Under the pieces are notes generated by a model. That model ran no database searches, was not told where the DNA came from, and saw only the letters and a program-made list of their open reading frames with translations. The translations under genes were made by a program, and so were the position numbers. This document shows positions 63,291 to 64,000 of a stretch of DNA of 64,000 bases, piece after piece. The first letter of the stretch is position 1. Each line of letters begins with the position of its first letter. Source of the stretch: Acanthochlamys bracteata (lineage: Eukaryota > Streptophyta > Magnoliopsida > Pandanales > Velloziaceae); NCBI GenBank assembly GCA_019914995.1, contig CM034128.1, positions 11,613,501 through 11,677,500 of the forward strand, in the 5' to 3' direction.

Positions 63291-64000
63291 ACGACCTTTA
63301 GGGTCGGTTTGGGTTGAAAATAATAGAGAGCAATTAAGAGTAAGTGAATTAATTACTTTCAATTGCTCTTGTTTGACAATAAATTCATAAAATTAATGGA
63401 GACAATATTACTCTCCATTAATTTAATATGGAGAGTAATTCGTTATACCTCAATATGGAGTGTAATCAAGTGAAGAATAATTTTAGTAACTGTTGTATTT
63501 ATGAAGTTCTTATTTTATCCATATTGCTTTGTTTTATTTACTGAGTGACTTTTTTTTCTTCTTCATTTCACTCGATTAGCCGCCGCTCAGCCGCACCTAC
63601 TCTTGCTGCGTCGGGCCTTGCCGCCTTGCTGCGAGAGCCGTTGATCCAGGTAAGTTCGAAAGTCGGCAAGATTGTTGAATTGAAGAAGAAGAAGAAGAAT
63701 CGAGTGCCTTGTAACAGACGCAAACTTGAGCAATCAATCTAAATAAGTAACTTTCAGTTTCTTTCTCAATCAAACCTTTATGTTCTTACCTTCTGCCACA
63801 ATTTTTCAATTTTAGTAAGCTCTGTGTAGGATTGTCTTGTTGTTGTTGTTGGTTCTCGCAGTGGCGGAGTTACAAACATGATTAGGGGAACGAAGTGAAG
63901 GAGAAGAAGTAAATCAAAGGACTTTCGATGGCTGCAATGGTTCTTCATGTTCTTGTTTTTTTCATTTCAGGGTAAGTTAAAGCAGCTTGATACGAACTAT
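63291..64000 (+). other. Window end; possible first exon of an unknown gene
   Basis: A short open stretch at 63545-63650 encodes a Ser/Arg/Ala-rich peptide (ISRRSAAPTLAASGLAALL) and meets a good donor (GTAAGT at about 63651). That is what an organelle transit exon could look like, but nothing downstream in the window confirms it. Confidence 0.2.

Overview
This is nuclear DNA from a flowering plant: spliced genes with plant-specific families (EDR2-like, plant TPST, GATA, CASP-like, SnRK1-activating kinase, ABC1K, PDX2, root-cap protein), AT-rich introns and spacers, MITEs and LTR elements. A strongly GC-biased single-exon lipase gene beside AT-rich spacers suggests a monocot, but the order cannot be fixed by reading alone. 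There is no operon, CRISPR array, phage or plasmid signal.

Layout: 1-5041 (+) is the 3' part of an EDR2-like lipid-binding gene with a hAT-type MITE in one intron. 6196-11113 (-) is a tyrosylprotein sulfotransferase gene with 11 exons. 12924-15083 (-) is a GATA zinc-finger factor with a large, gene-poor 5' flank reaching about 21 kb. 23130-23351 (-) is UBL5. A decayed acetyltransferase lies at about 23.78-24.4 kb (-). 25106-26163 (+) is a CASP-like membrane protein, 26989-28377 (-) a small membrane-anchored protein of unknown function, and 29021-29678 (-) an orphan C-terminal piece of a class III HD-Zip gene. 31155-33993 (+) is the decapping enzyme DCP2, and 34660-35631 (+) a monoacylglycerol-lipase-like gene. 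36341-39609 (-) is a SnRK1-activating kinase and 40417-50751 (+) a 16-exon ABC1K kinase; these two share an 800-bp divergent promoter. From 51590 to about 58.4 kb (+) lies a broken PDX2 gene carrying an old Copia element in intron 2. 59293-60497 (+) is a root-cap/LEA-related secreted protein. A miniature LTR element (TRIM) lies at 61635-62242, and the rest is AT-rich spacer with one possible MITE.

The genes are ordinary housekeeping, signalling and secretory genes that do not form one pathway. The points most worth a second look are: three fold-back elements packed in one ABC1K intron at a TA microsatellite; a TRIM whose LTRs carry what looks like a plant snRNA-type promoter; two adjacent probable GC-AG introns in the kinase gene; and three relic genes (PDX2, GNAT, HD-Zip III MEKHLA). 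I saw no convincing sign of a wholly new biological system. Exon borders were placed by hand from splice signals, phase and remembered family sequences, so any one could be off by a few bases.
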